Assembly: GCA_030618475.1 (NCBI GenBank)
Contig: JAUXDG010000024.1
Coordinates: 1-18,772 of the forward strand
Length of the DNA: 18,772 nucleotides
From: Gammaproteobacteria bacterium
GTDB taxonomy: Bacteria; Pseudomonadota; Gammaproteobacteria; DSM-19610
Reading direction: 5' to 3'
The number at the start of each line of letters is the position of its first letter. Positions within the stretch are counted from its first letter, which is position 1. Below the pieces are notes generated by a model. The model worked only from the letters and a program-made list of their open reading frames with translations. It was not told the origin of the DNA and ran no database searches. This document shows, in pieces, positions 1 to 7,285 of the stretch. Both the position numbers and the translations under genes were made by a program.

Positions 1-252
1 CCTGACTGGCAAGCACAGCAGGTCACGGACATCACCGAGCAGGATTTGGACAACATCCTGGCGCTGCAAGCGGAAATTATATTGCTTGGCACCGGTACCC
101 GGCTGTGTTTCCCGTCTGCACAGCTGCGAGCTTACGTGCTGGCGACCGGTACCGGCCTTGAAGTCATGGATACTTCAGCGGCTTGCCGCACCTACAATAT
201 TCTGCTGTCCGAGAACCGCCGCGTGGTCGCCGCTCTGCTGCTGGGAGCTTGA
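1..252 (+). CDS. Mth938-like domain (DUF498/Xcc1710-like) protein, 3' part only
   Basis: The reading frame is open from base 1 and ends at TGA 250-252, so only the C-terminal 83 residues are present and the true start lies outside the window. The segment ILLGTGTRLCFPSAQL, followed by GLEVMDTSAACRTYNILLSE and RRVVAALLL, is characteristic of the small (about 120 residue) Mth938-like/DUF498 family. This family has no firmly established enzymatic role in bacteria and is related to the mitochondrial complex I assembly factor NDUFAF3. The Cys in the DTSAACRTYN segment is the typical family position. The gene runs towards ftsZ, so the two transcription units converge on the repeat-rich stretch 253-608. 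Family assignment is confident; function is unknown. Confidence 0.85.
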   Translation, partial: PDWQAQQVTDITEQDLDNILALQAEIILLGTGTRLCFPSAQLRAYVLATGTGLEVMDTSAACRTYNILLSENRRVVAALLLGA

Positions 253-268
253 TAACGACGGATATAGT

Positions 269-352
269 ATAGCCACGGAATACACGGAAAAACACGGAAG
301 AAAAAATACTACCGGGAATAATTCCGTGGTTTTCCGTGTATTCCGTGGCTAT
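269..352. repeat. Palindromic intergenic repeat built of CACGGAA units
   Basis: The left arm 269-299 and right arm 322-352 are inverted copies of each other with 30 of 31 positions complementary, around a 22-base centre. Each arm holds three CACGGAA (or TTCCGTG) heptamers: 274-280, 283-289 and 293-299 on the left, and 322-328, 332-338 and 341-347 on the right, so spacings of 9 and 10 bases are mirrored. No T-run follows in either direction, so it is not a typical Rho-independent terminator. A long stem between two convergent genes could still affect transcript 3' ends. Similar CACGGAA-rich palindromes recur between genes in many environmental proteobacterial genomes (recollection, not searched here), so this is probably one copy of a dispersed family. 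Confidence 0.8.
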
Positions 353-421
353 TAAGAAAGGCACCGGTAACCAATAGTTAATCTGGTTCAGCGTCCCTGA
401 ATATCACCTTGAAGGAGTACT

Positions 422-584
422 AGGAGCCTGTCCGAGAACAGGCTGATCTACTGCGGACAAGCCTGGTTGGCCAGATTCCCCGATCATTTTCGTTAAATAG
501 GCCCACAATTCGCCTCAAATGATCAAGAAATCTGACTCAACCAGTCTTGCCCTCGCTACGATCGCTATTCTCGGACAGGCTCCT
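422..584. mobile_element. MITE-like element with 17-bp perfect terminal inverted repeats
   Basis: The ends 422-438 (AGGAGCCTGTCCGAGAA) and 568-584 are perfect 17-bp inverted repeats. Inside them, 463-489 pairs with 517-544 with 23 of 28 aligned positions identical after inversion (four mismatches, one gap), and the intervening segments are partly complementary. The whole 163 bases can therefore fold into one long hairpin with a loop near 490-516. The left end also forms a local 7-bp hairpin (425-431 with 438-444). There is no transposase gene, so it fits a non-autonomous MITE or a large REP/BIME-like unit. No clear target duplication flanks it: GTACT occurs at 417-421 and 595-599, but the second copy is ten bases beyond the terminal repeat. 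The insertion-sequence family that would move it is not identified. Confidence 0.65.
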
Positions 585-608
585 GGCACCCAGGGTACTG
601 CTGACGGA

Positions 609-1763
609 TCAGTCCGCCTGGCGACGCAGGAATGCCGGAATATCGAGATAATCCATATCATCCGCAGCCTTTGGTGGGGGCAGCGGATCACCGGACGCCT
701 TTCTGCGAATCACTGCCGGCCGATCAAGCTCCGTATAATCCACTTCCCCGCTCTTGTTGCGCTGGACCAGTTTCACCGGTTCCGGCTTTTCCTCCATCTT
801 CTCCAATTGAGAGGCCAGACCGGTAGCAACAACCGTGACACGCAATTCATCGTGCATTTCCGGATCGATGACGGTGCCGACCACAACAGTGGCGTCGCGC
901 GAGGCAAACTCTTTTACCGTGTTACCGACTTCTTCGAACTCACCAATAGCCAGATCCAGACCGGCGGTCACGTTAACCAGAATGCCATTCGCACCCATCA
1001 GGTCGATGTCTTCCAGCAACGGGCTGTGAACTGCCGCTTCAGCGGCTTCGCGGGCCCGGTCCTGGCCGGAAGACACACCGGAACCCATCATCGCCATACC
1101 CATTTCAGACATCACGGTACGCACATCGGCAAAGTCGACGTTGATCAAACCCGGACGTGTAATCAGTTCGGCAATCCCCTGCACGGCACCTTGCAGAACA
1201 TTGTTGGCCGCCTTGAAGGCATTCAACAGGCTGACATCCTTGCCCAGCACCGAAAGCAGCTTCTCATTCGGAATAGTGATCAGCGAGTCCACATACTGAC
1301 CAAGCTCTGCCAGCCCGCGATCGGCAGCGGCCAAACGCTTGCCACCCTCGAACGGAAAAGGTTTGGTCACAACGGCAACCGTCAGAATACCCAGCTCCTT
1401 GGCAACCTGCGCAACGACAGGTGCTGCACCGGTACCGGTTCCGCCACCCATGCCGGCGGTAATAAACAGCATATCGGACCCTTCGATCACTTCATGGATC
1501 CGGTCACGATCTTCCATCGCTGCCTGGCGACCGATGTCCGGGTTGGCACCGGCACCCAGACCCTTAGTGATACTACTGCCCAGTTGCAGGGTAGTACGTG
1601 CATTCATGTTGGTGAGCGCCTGTGCGTCGGTATTGGCGCACACGAACTCCACACCCTCGATTTCAGCCTCAACCATGTGCTGTACGGCATTGCCCCCACC
1701 GCCGCCCACTCCGATCACCTTTATGATCGCGTTTTGACTGTATGAATCCATTAGCTCAAACAT
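609..1763 (-). CDS. ftsZ: Cell division protein FtsZ (tubulin-like GTPase)
   Basis: FtsZ polymerises with GTP into the cytoplasmic Z ring that recruits the divisome. The 384 residues are the usual length. Visible features are the N-terminal GVGGGGGNAV loop (residues 18-27), the tubulin signature GGGTGTG (106-112), the T7 synergy loop around NVDFAD (208-213), which supplies the catalytic Asp for GTP hydrolysis in the neighbouring subunit, a variable linker, and the C-terminal peptide DYLDIPAFLRRQAD that binds FtsA and ZipA. The ATG at 1761-1763 is preceded by AGAGGAGA seven bases upstream, a strong ribosome binding site. It is the last gene of the cluster, 66 bases after ftsA. The next minus-strand sequence is a MITE-like element rather than lpxC. 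Confidence 0.99.
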   Translation of the reverse strand: MFELMDSYSQNAIIKVIGVGGGGGNAVQHMVEAEIEGVEFVCANTDAQALTNMNARTTLQLGSSITKGLGAGANPDIGRQAAMEDRDRIHEVIEGSDMLFITAGMGGGTGTGAAPVVAQVAKELGILTVAVVTKPFPFEGGKRLAAADRGLAELGQYVDSLITIPNEKLLSVLGKDVSLLNAFKAANNVLQGAVQGIAELITRPGLINVDFADVRTVMSEMGMAMMGSGVSSGQDRAREAAEAAVHSPLLEDIDLMGANGILVNVTAGLDLAIGEFEEVGNTVKEFASRDATVVVGTVIDPEMHDELRVTVVATGLASQLEKMEEKPEPVKLVQRNKSGEVDYTELDRPAVIRRKASGDPLPPPKAADDMDYLDIPAFLRRQAD

Positions 1764-1829
1764 GTTGATATCTCCTCTCTCTCAATCAGCAATTCAATAA
1801 CTCGAAACAACCAGAAATCCGCCTATCCT

Positions 1830-3065
1830 CTAAAAATTCCCCTGAAACCAACTCCTCATCCTTGCCCAGACCCCCCGTACCCCACGCCCAAAATCAGCAT
1901 CAAAATCCCGTTGGGCGCGGTTCTGGTTACCAAACAGCAACAAACCCACGCCCGTGGCATAAATCGGATTACGAACGACATCCACCAGACCCACAACACT
2001 GTGTGGAATGCCCAACCGCACCGGCATGTGAAACACCTCCTCCGCCAGGTCCACCAAACCTTCAATTTTCGAACTACCCCCCGTCAGCACGATGCCGGCG
2101 GCAACCAGGTCTTCAAAGCCACTGCGACGAAGCTCTGCCTGTATCAATGTCAGCAGTTCTTCGTAACGAGGTTCAATCACCTCGGCAAGCGTTTGCCTGG
2201 CCAGACGGCGCGGTGGACGATCACCGACGCTGGGCACCTCGATGTTTTCATCGCTGGCGGCCAGTTGGGTCAGGGCACAGGCATACTTGATCTTGATCTC
2301 TTCGGCATACTGGGTTGGCGTACGCAAAGCCACTGCGATGTCATTGGTCACCTGGTCACCGGCTATCGGTATCACAGCGGTATGGCGAATCGAACCCTCC
2401 GTGAATACGGCGATGTCAGTCGTGCCGCCACCAATATCCACCAGACACACACCCAGATCTTTTTCATCTTCGGTGAGTACCGAGTAACTGGAGGCAAGCT
2501 GCTCCAGTATGATGTCATCCACTTCGAGTCCGCAGCGGCGTACACATTTGATGATGTTCTGCGCGGCACTCACCGCACCGGTTACCATGTGTACCTTGGC
2601 TTCCAGACGCACTCCACACATACCCACCGGTTCGCGGATACCATCCTGGTTGTCGATAACAAACTCCTGCGGCAGGATGTGCAAAATCTTCTGATCGGCG
2701 GGAATCGCCACGGCACGAGCGGCGTCGATTACGCGCTCGACATCGTTCGGCGTCACTTCGCGATCACGAATCGCCACGATGCCATGTGAATTCAGGCTGC
2801 GAATATGGCTGCCGGCAATACCGGCATACACCGAATGAATCTGGCAACCTGCCATCAACTCCGCTTCTTCCACCGCGCGCTGGATCGAATGCACGGTTGA
2901 TTCAATGTTCACCACGACACCCTTTTTCAGCCCTTTGGAAGGGTGCGATCCGAGACCGATGATTTCGATATCTCCATCCGGTGAGACTTCACCGACGATG
3001 GCGACGACCTTGGAGGTACCAATATCCAGGCCGACAATCATATTTTGTTCGGGTTTTTTCGACAT
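1830..3065 (-). CDS. ftsA: Cell division protein FtsA (actin-like membrane tether of FtsZ)
   Basis: FtsA is an actin/Hsp70-fold ATPase that anchors FtsZ polymers to the inner membrane and signals to the septal synthesis complex. The 411 residues show the phosphate 1 loop VGLDIGTSKVVAIVGE (11-26), the 1C subdomain, the phosphate 2 motif LVDIGGGTTDIAV (208-220) and the adenosine motif GIVLTGGSSKIEGL (324-337). The C-terminal GVWARMRSWFQGNF is the amphipathic membrane-targeting helix. The ATG at 3063-3065 overlaps the ftsQ TAA by one base (TAATG), so translation is probably coupled. FtsZ follows after 66 bases with its own strong ribosome binding site, which fits the higher FtsZ than FtsA level needed in the cell (inference). 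Confidence 0.98.
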   Translation of the reverse strand: MSKKPEQNMIVGLDIGTSKVVAIVGEVSPDGDIEIIGLGSHPSKGLKKGVVVNIESTVHSIQRAVEEAELMAGCQIHSVYAGIAGSHIRSLNSHGIVAIRDREVTPNDVERVIDAARAVAIPADQKILHILPQEFVIDNQDGIREPVGMCGVRLEAKVHMVTGAVSAAQNIIKCVRRCGLEVDDIILEQLASSYSVLTEDEKDLGVCLVDIGGGTTDIAVFTEGSIRHTAVIPIAGDQVTNDIAVALRTPTQYAEEIKIKYACALTQLAASDENIEVPSVGDRPPRRLARQTLAEVIEPRYEELLTLIQAELRRSGFEDLVAAGIVLTGGSSKIEGLVDLAEEVFHMPVRLGIPHSVVGLVDVVRNPIYATGVGLLLFGNQNRAQRDFDADFGRGVRGVWARMRSWFQGNF

Positions 3066-3835
3066 TAACCGGTGCTCTCAGCTTTTTTGTCAACCTGTTG
3101 TCTGCGGACCGCAAAACCATTGCTGTAGCGAAGATCCACTGACCTCACCTGCCCACTCCCTGCCGCGAGAATTGCAGGGTATACACGGACAAACCGCGCA
3201 ATCCGATGCACTGGATTACGACGACCAATCTCAACTGTCAGATCATTACTCAACTGCACACGCCAGGTACGCCTTGCATCCAGCCGCAGGCTGCCAACAC
3301 TCAACTGCAAAGGTTTCAGCATGCCCTGCAGTTGCCGGTACATAAGCAACACCCGCTGCTCATAACCATCGGGGCCTTCGAAGCGGGGTAAAGCCGGCAG
3401 ATCCACAGACTGTTCCGGTTCGAACACCTGGGCGAGAGGATTCAGAAAACCCTTTTCACCCCAGTATGCGACCGGCTGCTGTTCCCGAATTACAATACTC
3501 AATTGATCCGGCCACACACGTCGCACCGACACCTGTTCAACCCAGGGCAGATTCTGAAGCCGTTCCTGAATCGCACGCACATTCATGCCGAAAAAACCTT
3601 CACTGGCCAGCGGCGCCACTTCCTTTTTCAATTGTGTCTGTTGCAAATGCTCGAACTTGCCTTTGATATTCACCGTCTGCACGGGCCACTGGTAGGGATC
3701 CCGCATCCAGTCCAGCATCATTGTCAGACCTATGACACTGCCAGTCATGGTGGCAAGCGCCAGCACGGGTTTTAACCAGTGTAAGCCGGGCTTAAGCTGC
3801 TGCTTGCGTTTAGCCTGTGCCTGTTTTACTGCCAT
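3065..3835 (-). CDS. ftsQ: Cell division protein FtsQ (DivIB family)
   Basis: FtsQ is a bitopic inner-membrane protein that bridges early and late divisome proteins and forms the FtsQ-FtsL-FtsB complex. The 256-residue product has a short basic cytoplasmic tail (MAVKQAQAKRKQQLKPG), one membrane span at about residues 22-44, a POTRA domain at about 51-120 (VQTVNIKGKFEHLQQTQL to LSIVIREQQPVAYW), and the FtsQ beta domain, including VEIGRRNPVHRIARFVRVYP near the C-terminus. It starts two bases after the ddl stop codon, with GAAGG as a likely ribosome binding site lying in the end of ddl. Length and order (ddl-ftsQ-ftsA) are standard. Confidence 0.96.
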   Translation of the reverse strand: MAVKQAQAKRKQQLKPGLHWLKPVLALATMTGSVIGLTMMLDWMRDPYQWPVQTVNIKGKFEHLQQTQLKKEVAPLASEGFFGMNVRAIQERLQNLPWVEQVSVRRVWPDQLSIVIREQQPVAYWGEKGFLNPLAQVFEPEQSVDLPALPRFEGPDGYEQRVLLMYRQLQGMLKPLQLSVGSLRLDARRTWRVQLSNDLTVEIGRRNPVHRIARFVRVYPAILAAGSGQVRSVDLRYSNGFAVRRQQVDKKAESTG

Positions 3836-3837
3836 GT

Positions 3838-4764
3838 TCAGCCTTCTGCTGAAGTTTCAAGAATACGCCACACCAGTTCCGGCATATCCCAACCAAATAC
3901 CTTTGCCGCCATCGGCACCAGACTGTGGTCTGTCATGCCCGGTACCGTGTTCACCTCGATCAACCAGGGGCGATGCGCTGCATCGAGAAAGAAATCGACC
4001 CGCCCCCATCCCGCCGCCGCCACTGCATCAAATGCCTGTTTAGCCAGTTCCCGCAACTGAAATTCCTGATCCGGTGCCAAGCTGCAGGGGCAGTGATAGC
4101 GGGTACTGTCGGCCTCGTACTTTGCCTCGTAGTCGTAAAACTCGCGCGGCGTTTCCAGCTTGATCAATGGCAGCGCCGTATCGCCGACTATGGCTGCCGT
4201 AAACTCCGTCCCCTCAACCCAGCGTTCAGCCAGTACCTCGTGGTCATACTGATCTGCATCTCGCCAGGCCTGCTTCAGATCAAGCTCGCGTACCACCTTG
4301 GTCATACCGATGCTCGAGCCTTCGTGCACCGGCTTGAGTATCATCGGGAAGCCCAGCTGATCGACTGCCGCCTGCAGATCCGCATCGCTGTTGAGCGTGA
4401 CGAACGCGGGTGTCGGCAAGTTCACACCCTCCCACAGCTGCTTGGTACGCAACTTGTCCATGGCCAATGCCGAACCCAGCACCCCACTGCCGGTGTATGG
4501 AATCGCCAGGCTCTCCAGCAGACCTTGCACAACACCATCCTCTCCTCCACGACCGTGCAGGGCATTAAAGGCACGCTGAAATCCTCCACCGCCCAGCTGC
4601 TGCACAAAATCCTCGTCGCCCGCATCTACCGCATGGGCATCCACATCGCGTTTGCGTAAAGCGCTCAATACAGCTTCGCCGCTACGCAGCGAAATCTCCC
4701 GCTCGGCGGATTCTCCACCCATCAACACCGCCACTTTTCCAAAGTCACTCGCTTGCATTTCCAT
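3838..4764 (-). CDS. ddl: D-alanine-D-alanine ligase (DdlB type)
   Basis: Ddl joins two D-Ala with ATP in the cytoplasm. MurF then adds the dipeptide to the stem. The 308-residue ATP-grasp protein keeps the family's active-site residues at E. coli DdlB numbering: SAEREISL near residue 20, EGSSIGM (148-154) with the conserved serine, YDYEAKY (210-216) with Lys215 and Tyr216, and metal ligands Asp257, Glu270 and Asn272 (RVDFFLD and EVNTVPGMT). The ATG at 4762-4764 directly follows the murB TGA. A second ATG two codons downstream (4756-4758) is an alternative. The gene sits between murB and ftsQ, as is common outside the Enterobacterales. Confidence 0.98.
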   Translation of the reverse strand: MEMQASDFGKVAVLMGGESAEREISLRSGEAVLSALRKRDVDAHAVDAGDEDFVQQLGGGGFQRAFNALHGRGGEDGVVQGLLESLAIPYTGSGVLGSALAMDKLRTKQLWEGVNLPTPAFVTLNSDADLQAAVDQLGFPMILKPVHEGSSIGMTKVVRELDLKQAWRDADQYDHEVLAERWVEGTEFTAAIVGDTALPLIKLETPREFYDYEAKYEADSTRYHCPCSLAPDQEFQLRELAKQAFDAVAAAGWGRVDFFLDAAHRPWLIEVNTVPGMTDHSLVPMAAKVFGWDMPELVWRILETSAEG

Positions 4765-5667
4765 TCATCTCTCGAACTCGCCAACGATACGAACTTCCGC
4801 TTGCAGGCTAATACCGTGTTTCTGCTGCACCCGTTCCTGCACATAACGAATCAGGGCTTCAATATCAGCTGCCCTGGCCTGCCCCAGATTGACAATAAAG
4901 TTGGCGTGTTTTTCCGATACCTGGGCATCGCCGATCTGCTCGCCCTTGAGGCCACAGCTTTCGATCAAACGTGCGGCGAAATTATCGGCAGGATTGCGGA
5001 ACACAGAACCGCAACTGGGCTGTTGTGTCGGCTGCGTCGCCGAACGACGCTCCAGCAAACTGCGAATACGCGATTGTGCCGCATCGGCATCACCGCTCTT
5101 CAACTGCAATTCGACCGACACGAACCATTCATCCGCTGGTCCGATAACAGTTCGATAAGCGATTTGATAATCAGCGGCAATGCGCTCATGCAACTCACCG
5201 CGGTGGTCAAGCGTCTCGACCCCGGCCACCAGTGACCAGGTTTCGCCACCAAAAGCACCGGCGTTCATCGCCAATGCACCCCCCATGGTGCCGGGAATAC
5301 CGGCCAGAAATTCTGCCCCCGTCAATCCGGCCCGTGCTGCAAAGCGTGCAACCTTTGCACAAGCCACACCGGCGCCGGCACGCAGCCGGCTATCATCCAG
5401 CCTATGCAGCGTATCCAGACCGCCAAACGGCAGAATCACCGTGCCGCGAATGCCGCCGTCACGCACCAGCAGGTTGCTTCCCAGACCCACCCAGAGCACC
5501 GGCTCGTGTTCAGGCAGGCTGGCCAGAAACAGTTTCAGATCATCCAGGTCAGCAGGCCGGTAACAGCGATCAGCCGGCCCACCCACACGCCAGCTGGTAT
5601 GTGCCGACATAGGTTCGGCGTATTTCAACTCACCACGCAAACCTGACGCAGACCCGGCCACCATCAT
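4765..5667 (-). CDS. murB: UDP-N-acetylenolpyruvoylglucosamine reductase MurB (type II)
   Basis: MurB uses NADPH and FAD to reduce UDP-GlcNAc-enolpyruvate to UDP-MurNAc. From the ATG at 5665-5667 the product has 300 residues, the normal size for the shorter type II class. It shows HTSWRVGGPADR (about 23-34), the FAD-binding GLGSNLLVRDGG (61-72), GIPGTMGGALAMNAGAFGGE (123-142), the catalytic serine in SCGSVFRNP (218-226) and the C-terminal glutamate in LQAEVRIVGEF (Glu291). The frame stays open upstream to about 5862, and GTG codons at 5842-5844 or 5839-5841 would give about 359 residues. I reject those because the extra 59 residues match no MurB region I know and the ribosome binding site there overlaps the GTG. 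A second ATG at 5662-5664 is also possible. Confidence 0.95.
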   Translation of the reverse strand: MMVAGSASGLRGELKYAEPMSAHTSWRVGGPADRCYRPADLDDLKLFLASLPEHEPVLWVGLGSNLLVRDGGIRGTVILPFGGLDTLHRLDDSRLRAGAGVACAKVARFAARAGLTGAEFLAGIPGTMGGALAMNAGAFGGETWSLVAGVETLDHRGELHERIAADYQIAYRTVIGPADEWFVSVELQLKSGDADAAQSRIRSLLERRSATQPTQQPSCGSVFRNPADNFAARLIESCGLKGEQIGDAQVSEKHANFIVNLGQARAADIEALIRYVQERVQQKHGISLQAEVRIVGEFER

Positions 5668-5837
5668 GACTTGCACTTCGCCCCCCGCCTTGATGCAGAC
5701 TGCCTGCCAGGCACGCACTTGGACTTGACATTGCCGCCAGTTGATGCCCGCGCCTGCAGTGAATGCAGCAGCCATGAGCGACTTTGCAAGGGCTCGCCAC
5801 AACCCATGTGAATACGGAACTTGCTGCTGGAACTCAT
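5664..5837 (-). CDS. Small basic ORF (57 codons) between murC and murB, unrecognised
   Basis: A 57-codon frame starts at ATG 5835-5837, overlapping the murC TGA as ATGA, and stops at TGA 5664-5666, overlapping the favoured murB ATG as ATGA. AGGAGG at 5844-5849 lies six bases before the ATG, among the best Shine-Dalgarno matches in the window. The product (MSSSSKFRIHMGCG at the start, RRGAKCKS at the end) is strongly basic, rich in Ser and Arg/Lys, and has three Cys, no clear membrane span and no domain I know. It could be a real small protein, a leader whose translation couples murC to murB, or chance, since the murB frame is also open here. Position and start signals are seen; function is unknown. 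Confidence 0.45.
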   Translation of the reverse strand: MSSSSKFRIHMGCGEPLQSRSWLLHSLQARASTGGNVKSKCVPGRQSASRRGAKCKS

Positions 5838-7285
5838 GCACCACCTCCTGTTTCCATTTGGGCTAACACGTCGGGCAGATCAGCTGCTACTGCACCAATA
5901 GAGCCGGCACCGAGTGTCAACACCAGATCCCCGGCTTGCAGCAGGTCCTTGAGCACTTCGGGCACGTCTTCCACCTCTTCGACAAAGACCGGATCAACCC
6001 GCCCACGGCCGCGTACCGCACGACACAGCGCACGCCCGTCAGCCCCGGAAACAGGCGTCTCACCCGCCGCATAGACTTCACTGATCAGCAATACATCGCT
6101 ATCCGCCAGTACCTGGGCAAAATCATCGAACAGATCGTGGGTGCGGCTGTAGCGATGCGGTTGAAATACCACCACCAGACGACGTTCCGGCCAGCCATTG
6201 CGTACCGCTTCCAGGGTGGCGGCGATTTCACGCGGATGGTGGGCGTAATCATCGATAAACAGTACCGATCCATCGGCAACACTCAGCTCTCCATTGATCT
6301 GGAAACGCCGAGCAATACCGGCAAAGGTTTCGAGCGCGTGCTGCATACTTTTATCGTCTACACCCAGTTCGCGTGCTACCGCGACCGCCGCCAGGGCATT
6401 CAGCACATTGTGATGACCAGGCAGGTTCAAAACCACATCCAGTGGGACATGATCCGCCTGATGGATTTCAAAATGCATCTGTGCACCCTGCTGACGAATA
6501 TTCACGGCGCGCATATCGGCGTCCTCTGAATCGATTCCGTAGCTGCGCACCTGCCGGGTTATATCCGCAAGCACATCACGTACATTGGGGTCGTCCAGAC
6601 AGAGCACTGCCAGACCATAGAAAGGCAAGTGGTGCAGGAACTCCACGAAGGTCTGGCGTAAACGCTGGAAGTCACCCTCGTAAGTCGACAAATGGTCGGC
6701 ATCAATGTTGGTAATCACTGCCAGCATGGGCTGTAGATAGAGGAACGAAGCATCACTTTCGTCCGCTTCGGCAACCAGGTATCGGCCTGTGCCCAGACGC
6801 GCGTGGCTGTCGGCACTGTTGAGCCGTCCACCAATGACAAAGGTCGGGTCCAGACCTGCCTCTGCCAACAGGCTGGCCACCAGGCTGGTGGTTGTGGTCT
6901 TGCCATGGGTACCAGCCACTGCAATGCCATAACGGAAACGCATAATCTCCGCCAGCATCTCCGCACGCGGCACCACCGGAATGCGCCGTTCGCGTGCCGC
7001 CTTTACCTCGGGGTTGTCCTCGTTAACGGCACTGGACACCACGACCACGTCGCATTCGGCCACGTGACCCGCTTCATGCCCGATCCAGATACCTGCGCCC
7101 TGATCCGCGAGCCGCCGGGTTACTGCGTTCTCACGCAAGTCAGAACCACTGACTTTATAACCCAGGTTGAGCAGCACTTCGGCAATACCGCCCATGCCGG
7201 CACCACCGATACCCACGAAGTGTGCACAGTGAATACGTCGCATGCTGTCAGGCTGGAGCGGTGGCTGCTTAAGCGCAGGCATCAT
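5834..7285 (-). CDS. murC: UDP-N-acetylmuramate-L-alanine ligase MurC
   Basis: MurC adds L-Ala to UDP-MurNAc with ATP, the first stem peptide step, in the cytoplasm. From ATG 7283-7285 the product has 483 residues (E. coli 491). It shows the Rossmann-like N-terminal domain FVGIGGAGMGGIAEVL (about 23-38), the Mur ligase ATP loop GTHGKTTTT (125-133), EADESDASFL, and the C-terminal domain with DDYAHHPREI and QPHRYSRTHDLF. The chosen ATG overlaps the murG TGA as ATGA and has AGGAGG four bases upstream; a second ATG follows at once. An upstream extension inside murG to 7318 is open but does not resemble MurC. The 3' end overlaps the start of a small 57-codon ORF. Confidence 0.98.
   Translation of the reverse strand: MMPALKQPPLQPDSMRRIHCAHFVGIGGAGMGGIAEVLLNLGYKVSGSDLRENAVTRRLADQGAGIWIGHEAGHVAECDVVVVSSAVNEDNPEVKAARERRIPVVPRAEMLAEIMRFRYGIAVAGTHGKTTTTSLVASLLAEAGLDPTFVIGGRLNSADSHARLGTGRYLVAEADESDASFLYLQPMLAVITNIDADHLSTYEGDFQRLRQTFVEFLHHLPFYGLAVLCLDDPNVRDVLADITRQVRSYGIDSEDADMRAVNIRQQGAQMHFEIHQADHVPLDVVLNLPGHHNVLNALAAVAVARELGVDDKSMQHALETFAGIARRFQINGELSVADGSVLFIDDYAHHPREIAATLEAVRNGWPERRLVVVFQPHRYSRTHDLFDDFAQVLADSDVLLISEVYAAGETPVSGADGRALCRAVRGRGRVDPVFVEEVEDVPEVLKDLLQAGDLVLTLGAGSIGAVAADLPDVLAQMETGGGA

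Larger units (their letters stand above)
253..608. other. Gene-free convergent intergenic region rich in inverted repeats
   Basis: These 356 bases separate the plus-strand Mth938-like gene from the minus-strand ftsZ. They hold the CACGGAA palindrome (269-352) and a MITE-like element (422-584). I see no convincing gene in the remainder: 353-421 has no ORF with a usable start signal, and 585-608 has only a short CCTGG/CCAGG stem (582-586 with 590-594) without a T-run. No canonical terminator for ftsZ is evident, so the long stems of the two repeats are the best candidates for ending or protecting both transcripts (inference). Confidence 0.7.

Noticed and set aside
417..599. GTACT at 417-421 and 595-599 as a target-site duplication of the MITE-like element
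   Set aside because: The right copy is ten bases beyond the terminal inverted repeat, so it does not abut the element; a 5-base match is easily chance.
519..1745. A 408-codon plus-strand open frame
   Set aside because: It lies antisense to ftsZ for nearly its whole length, and the translation is rich in His, Gln and Arg, as expected from the opposite strand of a conserved gene. Its first 90 bases lie in the MITE-like element.
1911..2789. A 292-codon plus-strand open frame
   Set aside because: Fully antisense to ftsA, which has all its family motifs; no recognisable domain and a composition typical of antisense frames.
3925..4659. A 244-codon plus-strand open frame
   Set aside because: Antisense to ddl, which is intact with its catalytic residues; no ribosome binding site or domain seen.
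5668..5844. A 59-residue N-terminal extension of MurB from a GTG start
   Set aside because: The frame is open, but the extra sequence matches no MurB region I know, the Shine-Dalgarno overlaps the GTG, and the shorter start gives the standard 300-residue protein. Kept as a rival in the finding on the 57-codon ORF.
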